Source of the DNA: Rhypophila decipiens
Lineage: Eukaryota; Ascomycota; Sordariomycetes; Sordariales; Naviculisporaceae
Direction of reading: 5' to 3'
Assembly: GCA_033297075.1 (NCBI GenBank)
Contig: MU858067.1
Location: forward strand, 62,001 to 126,000
Length of the DNA: 64,000 bases
Made by a program: the position numbers and the translations under genes. Positions 21,441 through 32,182 of the stretch are shown piece by piece. A model generated the notes under the pieces. It saw only the letters and a list, made by a program, of their open reading frames with translations. It searched no databases and was not told where the DNA came from. Every line of letters starts with the position of its first letter. Position 1 is the stretch's first letter.

Positions 21441-21613
21441 TTCTATGCATATTGCCAATGGCAAGAATGGTTATGTTGATAACTTGTTATGTACATAGGT
21501 GTGCAATACTTTATATGTACATTGAACCCGGCCAGCCCACTGCGCTACTACTTACAGTCACCCATCATCATCATCAACAGCGCGACATGGCGATTTCACT
21601 CTTGAACCAGACC

Positions 21614-22596
21614 CTATGGCGTCGGGGTCCAGGTGGGAACCTCGCGGGGACCGGTCGGCGTCTGGTCAATGACGTCCCGGTTGCGGGTGCAGCCGCTCTT
21701 GGCCGTGATGGCGGCAGGGCAGGCGACCTGCTTGAAGGTGACGCTCGGGTTGTCGGCGCCCTTGAACCAGTCGAAGCGCCAGTAGCAGCCGGCCTTGAGG
21801 GCGGCGGGGAAGCTGTCGCACTCGGACCGGGACCTGATGCCGCCGTATCGTTCGCCCCAGCCGTTGCTCGGGGCTCCGTATTGGCTTGTGCAGGCTGTTG
21901 TGGTTGTAGTCTTTTTGTTAGTTGTGCTGGCTTCATGTTGGGAGAAGGGTGTGTTATGTTCCGTCAGTGCATGTGCTTACCGTTGAAGATGCCTACGCCA
22001 CCCCCTGGAATCTGTGCCACGAGTAAACAAAGAACGTTAGCCGTTGCCCCTCAACCACCAGGAACAGGCATCAAAAGATCAACGAACCGCCAAATCAAAG
22101 TGGTTATTTCCCAAATCACCACCGGTATTGGTCGCCTGGACAATCATCTTCTTGCCCGAGATGGGCCCGCTGGTAAAGGTCAGCTCATAGCAGGCGCAGC
22201 ACCATTGTGCCTCGTTGCTGCCCGCGAGGTTGACGGCCGCCCAGCCGTAGGCAAGAGTCTCGTTCACGGCCCAGGGACCCTGACCCGAGCACATGTAGGC
22301 ACTGCCGCCGCTGTCGCATCCCGAGCGGGTGTTGCCTTGGTCGTTGAGCGGCTGGTCGTTCTTGCTGCAGGTCTGGACTTGTCCGTTGTTGCTCTTCTTG
22401 GGCCAGCCGCAGCTCGGTTTGCTGTGTTGTTGAAATACTCTTGTCAGTTCCCTGTTCTATTCTTGAGTGAGAGAGTAATATCGTACCAGCAATCCCAGTA
22501 GCGGGTAGTCTTGCCACTCCCCGAGGGCCCCTGAGCCGAGACGAGCTCAAGGTAGAAAGGGAGGAGGGCCACGAGGGTAGAGACGGAGAGACGCAT
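21614..22596 (-). CDS. GH45 endoglucanase, secreted, without CBM
   Basis: Four exons on the minus strand: 22596-22487, 22421-22088, 22011-21981 and 21894-21614, giving 251 residues. It cleaves beta-1,4-glucan by inversion, outside the cell. A 21-residue signal peptide ([20 protein letters not shown], then A) precedes the mature start QGPSGSGKT. The GH45 signature TTRYWDCCKPSC holds the catalytic base D35. The acid is D146 in NNHFDLAIPGGG. Their spacing of 111 residues equals that of D10 and D121 in Humicola insolens EGV. Further family blocks are [20 protein letters not shown] and [14 protein letters not shown]. The chain ends with a short Pro/Thr tail and no cellulose-binding module. Its 3' end lies 173 nt from the stop of the convergent DNAJC11-like gene. 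Confidence 0.95.
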
Positions 22597-24327
22597 ATTT
22601 GCAATAGAAGCCGAAAGGTTTGAGTGTATATAATTCCGAGAAACAGTCCTGACTGGTCAATGGCAAGCTGAACCTGAGAAGAGAAGAGCAAGCCCCTTTC
22701 TAGAAAGCAGCAGCAAGACGGGCGAACCCCTGATCTTATTTACCAGGCTCATGCCCATCTTCCATGACAGGTCCGGGTGGTACCCAATAATGGACACCGG
22801 AAGTTCCATGAAAAGCTCCAGAATAAATTGCAGATCTGACTTCTTCCCCACGGGTGAAATCATTGTTTTCATCTAGGAGGGACAGGGGGCAACGCGGGGA
22901 CTGCAAAATATATTATATCATACCGTCCCATATATCAACCCGTTCCCCATAGCCCCCATATTAATCATCTTCATTTTGAGCCTTGTTCCATTTTCCTAAA
23001 ATGGATTGTCCCTCAACAATCCAACTCATGAGACTCTTCACCAAGTAGTTTGAACTCACACAAGTGGTACGTATGTCATGCCAAATCTCTTCCAAGTATC
23101 CAGTGTCAGTGCGGTCTTTGTACCTATCTACTAGCATCATGAACATCACCATGTTGAAGAATGCCGCACATCATGCACCCCAGAATGCCATCCATGAAAG
23201 TGGTAGCAGATCAACCACCACCATTAAGGCTCGTGGACGTGAGGGCCGATTTCCTGGGAGAGTGTGTCTCCTGATCTGACTATTCAACTCACATTACTTA
23301 TTTACACAACCGGCAGCACATTACGTACCTCCCAAACAGTCGTCAGCCGGTACCCGGCTGATATTATGGCCAACACGACCCCAACTTAACCATAGTTACC
23401 ATAGCATCACCGTCTTTAATATAGAGAGAGTGCCCTTTCGAACTGTCAACCCGTTGTCCTCTGTTCCTTCCCCGCACGAACCAGGAACATGACTTGAAAC
23501 AACACCACCCTACTGTACAGTACTTACGAACCGAAGCGAAGGTTGTCAACCATACAGTCACCAGGTTGACGTCCGCCTGCAGTATATCTATCTATCTATT
23601 ATTCCCCTGCGGGGCACCGCTGCGGTGTTGCCGTTATCCGCCGGGTGTATCACAGCCGGGGAGGGACCTACACCAGACACTAACCGCTAGCCTACCTAAT
23701 ATATGGTCCTATCCAGTTCATAGCACTTCAAGTCTTTATATTGACCTATAACTCGGTCATTATAGATGAGCAGTGCCAAGAGAAAGCTCAATACCATGTT
23801 CTTTCTCAGCACCTCCTTTGTGCCATGTCTTGTAATGGCTCAATGTGCATGTCCTCAGTATCCGTACAGGTAGTCCCATTCAGAACCTACCTACCTACTC
23901 TAGAGGTAAGGAAAGTCAAAGAGTGCCTAGATAAGCTACCTTGGTGCCATCGTACCACCACTACCAACTTGCCTTATCTTTGCACGTGTAGAGTCAAAAG
24001 TTTAACCGAAATGGGTACGGTAACGATGACCAGACATAATCCTTCTTAGCCTTCTGTATTAACCGTATTCCAAAATACCTACCTTAACTGTACAAATTCA
24101 CAGCCCGTAAGCCAATGTTGTCATAACCACACCTTATCACAACATTCATGTTTCTTGCCAAACATGAAACAAACGACTACTACCGCGCCGAACACTTTAC
24201 TCAAGAAATACAGTCATTATTTTCCACTCAATACTTATGTCTAAACTACCCTAGAGACTGAACGCATCCATACCTGGTAGACCAAAGCTCTCAGAAGCTT
24301 AATGTCTAGGAATCAGTTTCATGTTGT
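22597..24327. other. Promoter of the GH45 gene and 3' flank of het-c
   Basis: About 1.7 kb with no gene. A TATC microsatellite lies near 23582-23599. CreA-like motifs (SYGGRG) occur at 22846-22851 (as CCCCAC) and 22894-22899 (GCGGGG), within 300 nt of the endoglucanase start. Such short motifs are common by chance. Confidence 0.4.
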
Positions 24328-27157
24328 TTACCACCGACGATAACCGCTACCTTCCTCTTCCTCATTGTTGTTGTCGTCGTTGCGGCGGTGACGTCTTCCA
24401 CCACCATACTCGTTGTTGTTATCTTCCTCCTCGCGGTCCCCACGTCCATAGCTCTGGGCCTCACCACCGCCCTGGCTCCTACCGTAGCTCTGGCTCTCAC
24501 CGCCATAACCACTGCTCTCCTGGCGTCCGTAGCTCTGAGCCTCACCACCATAGCCGCTGCTCTCCTGGCGTCCGTAGCTCTGAGCCTCACCACCATAGCC
24601 GCTGCTCTCCTGGCGTCCGTAGCTCTGAGCCTCACCGCCATAGCCGCTGCTCTCCTGGCGACGACCATACGAGCTGCTCTCTTGCTCATCATCCTGACGA
24701 CGACGACCATACGAGCTGCTCTCTTGCTCCTCCTCCTCCTGACGGCGACGACCACCGCCATAAGAGCTAGACTCCTCCTGCTGCTCCTCACGGCGTCCAT
24801 ACCCTCCGCCGCCGCCAGAGCCATACGTAGTCTCGGTGCGCTGCTCATATCTCTCCTCTTGCCGGCCATCGTCCCGCTCGGTGCGAGAGTACTGCTGCGT
24901 GGTAGTCTGATACCCGCCCTCCTCGGTGCGTCCACTGCTCTGCGTCTGGTAAGTCTGAGTCTCGCCCTTCTCTTCACTCTTGAATCCTCCACCAAGCAGA
25001 TTCCCCGCGACACTCTCAAGGAAGCCACCAAGTCCGCCACTACCAGAGGACTCTTGCTGTTCCTGCCTCCGCGGCGGGGTAGGCAGCTTATATCCAGTCT
25101 GCTGCTCCACAATATCGGAAATACCACCAGCCACGCCGCCAACCACAGCACCGGCAATCTGCCCAGCGATACGATCCTCAAGAGTCTCAGGACCAAGAAC
25201 CTTCTTCATACCCAGCTTGTGACCGCATCCGTGGCCCGTATCATGGACGCCTTCCTTGTGGTTACGTCCTTGTTCGACGCCGTCGCGGCTGAGCTTCTCG
25301 CGGTACTCGTCCCGGGCGCGGTCATCCATGCATTCCCACCAGTGCTTGACATTCTCAAACATCATCTTGCGGCCCTCGGCGGCGCCGTCGGGACCCTGGT
25401 CGCGCTGGGCGGGGTGGTGCAGGATTCCGTAGATGATCTTGTTCAGGACGCGGTCGACGTCTGCGTTGTCGTCGTCCCAGGCCGACATGAGCTGGGGGAC
25501 GACCCAGGATACGACCTTGGAGGCGGTCTTGCCTGCAATTTCGTTGAGGATCTAAATTGGAACATGACGTTAGTTCAGTTCACCTTTCTGATCAGTTTTG
25601 GGGAGGTAATCATCATCTTACGTTGGAGAAATGATCCTTGGACAGCATCGAGTGAGTAGGGTCAGTGCACCGATCATCCTCAAAGACAATGTGCTGCTGG
25701 TTCTTGCTGCTCTCAATGATCTCGGTCGCACCAGTAGCAAGCTCGTTCTTGACCTGGTCAAGAACAGGGATGATAAAGGGCGCGATAATGGTAAACACCC
25801 AGAGAGAAAGCTGCTCCTCAAGCTGCTCGATAACCTTGTTCAGAACAGGAATCTTCTCGACAGCAGCAGAAATAGTCTGCAGAATATCATCGTGGAACTC
25901 GATAGCCGGTCGGATGTTCGCAAACACGTTGCTGATGTACTGAGTAAACTCCTCTGGATCTCTAGGCGAGACGCTGACATTCTCCATCTGCGAGGCGGCG
26001 GCGTTCTGCTGGATCTCGTCCACCTTGTTCTTCTTGTCGCTGCCGAGGACGCCGTCGGGGATCTTGTCCAGGAGCTCGCGGAGGTACGAGGTGTCCTTGT
26101 TGGCGTTGGCCTTGAGGGTTCCCTCGAGGTCCTCGAGCTCGGACTGGGTCAGCTTGTCGGCCACTTCTCCTGTTACCGAGTGCAGGAAATCGACGCCGCC
26201 AAAGGTGCCTGTTACGAGGGGGTAGACCTCGCCGCGGGCGCCGTTGATGTTGAGCTTGGTCTCGCGGCCGACGTGGGGGAAGATGTCGCGCTCGCCGAGC
26301 TCGATGAGGGCCAGCTCAACATAGTTGCTGTGGGCGAGGAAATCTAGGGAATCAAGTTAGTGAGTGCCATGAAATTTTGAGCTGATCTTGTTGATGGTGA
26401 CTCAATTACTTACCCTCAAGACAGTGGAGACCAGTTCCCATAAGACGGAGAGCCTCATAGAGCTCAGAGTTCTCGTTGCTGCGCGAGTAGCTGCGGGCGA
26501 GCTCGATGCACTTCTTGAACAGGGCGCGAACATGCTTGGCCGAGGTCATGATGTCCATCTTCTCATTGGCGATGTAGTTCTTCATGCCCGTCTCCTGATC
26601 GACACCGAGCTCGACCTCTTCGTTGATGGGGCCGCGGAGACGACGGTCGTAGTTCCGCGCGTCCTCGTTGTCGGCGTAGTCCTTGGGGTTGTCGATGTGG
26701 TCCTCGGGGCGGTAGCAGCCCAGACGGTCGGCCGTGACCTCGAACTCGCGGCTGCCGTAGCCAAAGGTGAGGAAGCCTAGGACGCAGAGGAGCAGGCGGA
26801 TGGCCTCGGCCGAGACGTTCTTGACTGTACCTACGTCGATGGCCTGGGAGTAGTCGCGCAGCCAGTTGCCAAAGTAGACCCGGGAGACCATGATCTTGTT
26901 AAATTTCTTGCCGCCTACCGCGCGGGCCATGAGGATCTTGAGGAGGGCATCTTCGATGTCACCGTGACGCCCTGAAAGTTGAAACCAAGATTGTTAGTTT
27001 GGGCATTCGATTATATAGATCAGGGAGTCTCACAGTTCTGGCCCTCGACGCTGGAGATGCTAGCAATATTACCAGCTCCGAAAGCGAGAGCGGGGCTGGC
27101 GAAACAAAAAAGCACGACGAGCCCGAGAATGAGCGGGAAGGGTTTGAGGCCAGCCAT
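24328..27157 (-). CDS. het-c: HET-C heterokaryon-incompatibility family protein
   Basis: Four exons on the minus strand: 27157-27034, 26971-26414, 26343-25622 and 25551-24328, giving 875 residues. It belongs to the Het-C family (PF07217), whose alleles control vegetative incompatibility in Neurospora; a homologue in Aspergillus (TinC) interacts with NIMA kinase. A signal peptide of about 25 residues (MAGLKPFPLILGLVVLFCFA, then SPALA) is followed by the conserved block EGQNWRHGDIEDALL, restored by splicing. Conserved stretches such as VYFGNWLRDYSQAIDVG and FGVDFLHSVTGE-type sequence follow. From about residue 630 the tail is rich in Gly, Ser, Arg, Gln and Tyr, typical of HET-C, and contains a 15-residue repeat. 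Whether it is an active incompatibility allele here cannot be told from one haplotype. Confidence 0.92.
24496..24660 (-). repeat. 45-bp tandem repeat coding the HET-C tail
   Basis: Nearly identical 45-bp units at 24496-24540, 24541-24585, 24586-24630 and a partial unit to 24660. Each encodes 15 residues of the type YGGEAQSYGRQESSG. The high identity of the units suggests recent expansion or homogenisation, so copy number may vary between strains. Confidence 0.93.
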
Positions 27158-30100
27158 GATTGCGGCTTCAAGGGAGGAGGAGGAGAAGGAGGAGAAGGAG
27201 GTAGGGTATAAGTATGAATGCTAGACAAATGGTATGGATACTCCAGGTAGGTATACCGCAGCAAAACAATTCAATGAGGATGGAAAAGTCAGGTCAAAAA
27301 TTGAGCAGGAGAAGAGAGCAAAGGAGCAAGCTACGAGTGGAAGAGGGAGGTCAGGTCAGGTACTTATGGTGGGGTTGAGTGGAAGAAAATGGAATGGATT
27401 CTGCGTCTGGATTCTCTCTGGCTCCCGGTCTCCAGGGTTAGACTGACTTGACTGGATGGAAGACACAGCAGCAGGTCAAGATGGGGGGTCAGTTAACGGG
27501 TACATTGAACAACACGAGGTGATCTGCGACAATGAACGCCGTCCTTCAGCACCAAAATCAAGGACACACGATATACATTGGGTATAAATAGATGATAGGG
27601 ATCTATATGTCAGGCCTGTTGGTACGAGGCATGTTTGCGTCAGATAGATCTCAGATGCCGAGTGAAATGCTACCTTGTTCCCTTGTTGGGGGTATCTACA
27701 AGGTCAAGATATCGGTGGCCTCCCATATCAGACCTGGAAAGAGTTATTCAAACGGTCTGTCTGCTAGCATGGTATAAAGTAGGCATACCGTTATGGCTGA
27801 CGGGTGTGGTGTAAATAACGTCAGACCCTCGATATCCTGGAATCAGAAACACGCCAAGCGTTCTTTTTCAGCTGAGGTTGTTTGGCGGGGCATTGGAAGG
27901 AGGGGTTCTGGCCCGTGAGGGGTTCCGTCATGGAGTCTCGCTTGACTGGCCAAGAACCTGCTGCCGCCCCCTCCTTCCGCGCGAGATAGTGCGACAAGGA
28001 CCCACTGTTTGCCATGCTGTCTCAGAGACTGGCGAATCACTGGCCAGAGAGCTAGCTTCTGTCGCGAGCTTCTTCAGTTCCCTCACAATCACAATGGCGT
28101 GCCCACTTGTGGTGGTGTACCAGACCGGCCAGACTCTTCACCTCACAAGAGGCGCATGATAACGGGATGGAGGTGTTGTTGGCGGCAGAATATCGGGTTT
28201 CGTCAGTCCAGATCTCTGCAATGCTTTGGAGCGATCTCTCATCTGGATTTTGAAATGAGCTTCACCGCATGCTCTGCTGTGAGGGAAATTGAGATGGGGA
28301 CATGAAACTTCTTTTCAAGTCAAAAGTCAACTGGCGATCGTTGCAATGTTTGGGCAGCGCGTGCGATTTGCGACGCGCCCGAGAGACCGGGACCGGCCAT
28401 GCCGCTGGGTTGTGGGTACTCGGGGAAAATTCAGCTGTTAGTTGCATTTTATGGTCAGTTTGCAGGCTCCGTGAGTCCGTGGTCGCGAATGCGACGGCTC
28501 TGGTAATTTGGAGTTATCAAGACGAGTGGTGGTGCCGTCGTGGTCAGCAACGGGGAGCGGCATTGACGCGTCGGTCCGGTTATCAGGCGCGATCAGCTTC
28601 CCAGATTTTCATGAGATGGTATTGAAGTTACGTATGGGTTTGAAAGCCCAGACCCGAAGAATACCATAATCGCACGCAAACTCCCGACGACCAAGTGACG
28701 TTGGATATCGTTGATCTCAGATACGGACAAGTGACAAGTGTCTCTCACCGGTGAAAGATGTTTAACCATGGGAGACATGACCGATCTCAGAGACACAGAC
28801 AAGCTCTCATTCGACTCGTGGTGAGCAAATGCTTCAATTGACACTGCACACCGGGTTGATAATGTGTATGGTTGGCGACAGAACTAAGCCCCTGGAGCCG
28901 TGTCAACAACAAAACCACAGTGGTGAACCATTTCGTTGGCCTTGATGCACAGCTTGCGGTTTGGCCTTTGTTATGCCCTGTTTCCTCCTGGAGGGGGCAC
29001 GGCGTGTGCCGAGGACGGCAAGACCTGAGCAGCAAGAAGCCATGTTGTATGGTCGCGAATGCCATTACCGTAGACCTGCTGCAAGTCACATGTACACATC
29101 ATACACTCTTCACTCTCTTGTTGTTGACAAGAGTCAAGATGGGAGCATGTATTCTAAAGGATAACACAGGCATGAGTTTGGTTCGGAGCATCGTGATAAA
29201 TGTTGGACCTGAACATGATCCTGATTGCGAGGTGCCAGCAAGAGTCACAGAGGTTTTACCAAGAGAATCTATAGTTATCGTCGCTGCAATGGAGGACTCT
29301 TGTCGTGAATGCACTGCGACCACTGTGATCACAGCGGGTGGGAAAACAAACCAGCCCGTGTTTTACGATGTTTTGGTGAAAGTTGGGGAGAACGCGAGGA
29401 AAATCAGTTTTGGGGGAAAGTGGGTGGCCCTGCGGCCCATCAATCAGTGGGTGATTGCGAAAGGGACAAGTCGGGCGGAGGGCTCGGCGCTGATTGTGTG
29501 TTGTGGGGTTTCAACCAACGAGCCGACAGGAGCCCTGATCAGGCACCCCTGCCAATTTGGGGAAGCACACCCCAAAGCCTGCAGTGTCTGGCCCGCTACA
29601 AAGCGCCCTATTGGATGTAGCGAGTCCCAGTGCTGCAGCTTTCTGTGCGACATCCACCTCCCTGTTGAACACTGGCATCAAAGCCTGAAGTACCCAGCTG
29701 AAGTTTGAATAGCTGCATCCGGTACCAACGGAACAGGAGGTCAAAGTCAGTCGCTGAATTACAGCACAAAGAACGCGCAATGGAGAAATCAGCAGCACAA
29801 AATGAAGTGCAAGCTGCAACATTATCCAAATCATCGGAGAATGATGCGCCTGCCCCGGGTGGCAAGACAAAAACCCACGAGTTGATTGACCTGATGCGAT
29901 AGAGAAGAACTTTGCAAGTTTGCATCAGTGACAGCACTGGGATTGCATGGTGCCAGACAGGAGGCTGGGGGTCGAAATCAAGACAGTGCGGCCAGTGAGC
30001 CGAGTTTTTAGGGTGGGTGTTCATGTTGCTGGAAAAGAAGACCTTGAATCTGTCGCACCGAGATTCGCTGTGCGATGCACGGCTGGCGATGAGTGGTGCG

Positions 30101-30818
30101 AAAGCGGAGATGATGAGGTGCGTGTAGAACCTTTCCTCTGAAGCCGGGCAGAAGGACAGGTAGGCACGACACTGGACCTGGCCTGGGCAACATGAAGTGC
30201 GTGGTGCTGTCAATTAGTCACTGGCAGGTGGGCAGCCTTGTGCAGTCTGGTTGTGGTGCTGATTACTGGAAATGTGTGCGGAAATTGAGAGCGGTCAACA
30301 GCAAGGTCACGCTCCAGCCAGCGCCTATTTCAATTATTCGCGATCGGACAAAGGTGCTCGATCAGTCAATCTGCTGCTGTGTTCTGGTGTGTTGGGCGGG
30401 CAAGTGGTGTCGGCTTGCGTGTGGGACGCCCAGAGTGAATTGGAGTGATCTGATTTTGCTCGGAGCAGTGCGGGGGCCCAGAATCGAACTGCAACTCAGC
30501 AGACGTCGATTTTCGCCCACCGAAATTCAGCACACAATCAGCGGTCGCTGCCCCCCCCAGGCGCGAAACTATAATTTGGGGTACCCCGCCACTCCCCCAG
30601 AACCTTCCGTCCAAAAATTTCCTCCTGTTCTCTCAATTCATTTTTGGCGTCTTCAGCACTCTCAACCACTCCGCAGCACTCAGGCCAGCTTCAACCACCA
30701 TCACCAGGTTTCACTTGCAACCGCTAACACCGCCCGCTACTCACCGGCCTGCTTGAAATTCTCAGCACCCGACATTTACCTCAATACAGCTTCGTCTCCA
30801 CAGCGAAATAGAGCCATC
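27158..30818. other. Gene-poor region between het-c and the HMG-box gene
   Basis: About 3.7 kb with the het-c promoter at the left and a CT-rich leader for the HMG-box gene at the right (30590-30818). Frames such as 28872-29708 (+) and 29608-30213 (-) are open but have no family resemblance, and their codon use is unlike the neighbours. I found no RNA gene. Confidence 0.45.
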
Positions 30819-32182
30819 ATGCCGCGCCCACCTAAGCAGAAGCCCGCAGAAGCTCCCAAGCCTGTTGAGCCAGCACCACCTCGCACCATTGACGTTGAAC
30901 ATTTCATTCGTGTCAGAGACTCGGTAAGCACAACAAAACAACATTTCCTTTGCAACTCTTTTCCACTGTCATGTCGAGTGTGCGCTTTGTGCACGCAGCT
31001 CCCGGAACTGCTTGTTCATCAATCGCTTTGTACCCGCGTCCCAACGTCCCCTCAAATGCCATTTCAGTCGCGTCGCAACAGTGAGTGCTGTTTATATGCG
31101 CAAGTTCACAACCGCAACGACAGCCGTCGATGCATTTCATCTGAGGTGTGACGATCTATATGATGTCACCCTCAAACCCGCAGTCTCCGATTTGCACATG
31201 TGGATTTGGGTGTCGGTATCTAGGACAGATCATGACACGCTGCATTGTTTACACCAGCTCCTTCGCGTCTCGCATGCACTTTGCGTCTCGAGATCAACAC
31301 ACGTCTATTTGATATCAGTCCGCTAACTAGTCTCAGGTCTACCAACGATTCTTGACCATCCAAGACCTCATCAAGAGTTTCTCTCAGGACTATCTCCGCC
31401 AGACCAACCTCTTGCTTGGCCAGGCCACCAGTTTGGACGGTGCAATTGATTTCGATCAGATCACCAACGCCTTCGGGCAAATCAACCCTCTCCCATTTCC
31501 GCAACCACCGGCGCCACCCGTCGAGGAGAAGAAGGAGCGTAAGAAGCGCACTCATGATCCCAATGCCCCCAAGCGACCCTTGACCCCGTACTTCTTGTAC
31601 ATGCAAACTGCGAGACCCATCATTGCTACCGACCTTGGTGAGGATGCGCCCAAGGGTGCTGTCCAGGAGGAAGGCCAGCGCCGCTGGGCCGACATGAGTC
31701 CCGGCGAGAAGTCGGGCTGGAACACAGCCTACCAGTACAACCTCCGTCTCTACCACGCCAAAGTCCACTCGTACAAGGCCGGCAACCTCAACGCCAAGTA
31801 CATGACTGATATCGAAGCCGCCGCTTATGCTGACCAGTTCGGCATCCCGGCTGCTGCTCCCGCCCACGTCGAGGACCTCACTGGCAATGATCAGGATGCC
31901 ATCGCCCAGCAGCTTCAGGAGAGCGCGGTCCCAGAGGAGGAGGAGGAGGAAGAGGAGGTCCCCGTCACCAAGACCCCTCGTCCCAAGGCAAAGGAGGCGG
32001 CTCGGAAGCCCCGCAAGACTGCGACACCTGCTGCTGTTGAGCCTGAGCCAGCACCGACGCCCAAGGTGGCGACCCCCGCGAGCCCAGATGTTAAGAAGGC
32101 CAGCCGCAAGAGGACGTCCAAGGCTGCTGAGCTGGTGACTGAGGAACCTAAGAAGTCCGCACGCAAGAAGACCAAGGCCTAA
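30819..32182 (+). CDS. HMG-box chromatin protein (Hmo1/HMGB-like)
   Basis: Two exons, 30819-30923 and 31337-32182, giving 316 residues. The intron is long for this window (413 nt; GTAAGC, branch GCTAAC, CTCAG). An N-terminal segment (IDVEHFIRVRDSVYQRFLTIQ) forms a helical region before the box. One clear HMG box follows, at about residues 105-180 (DPNAPKRPLTPYFLYMQTARP ... WADMSPGEKSGWNTAYQYNLRLY). The tail has an acidic run (EEEEEEEE) and then Lys/Ala/Pro-rich sequence ending KKSARKKTKA, like histone H1 or HMGB tails. It should bend DNA non-specifically and act in chromatin. The layout, a degenerate first module plus one HMG box plus a basic tail, recalls yeast Hmo1, but other fungal HMGB proteins are possible. 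Exon 2 carries no in-frame ATG near its start, which supports the spliced model. Confidence 0.82.

Noticed and set aside
24388..25659. 423-codon + strand frame opposite het-c
   Set aside because: It is the antisense of the repeat-rich HET-C tail. The sense strand has signal peptide, splice sites and family motifs.
28872..29708. 278-codon open frame on the + strand (ATG version at 29139, 190 residues)
   Set aside because: It has no ATG at its 5' end and no family resemblance. Its third codon positions are not C-rich like the real genes around it, and it lies in a stretch that is open on both strands.
29608..30213. 201-codon minus-strand frame, cysteine-rich
   Set aside because: It overlaps another open frame on the other strand and has no signal peptide or known motif. 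It is probably chance.
30470..30560. tRNA-like T-loop (GTTCGATTC on the minus strand)
   Set aside because: The acceptor and D stems do not pair and no anticodon arm forms, so I do not call a tRNA.
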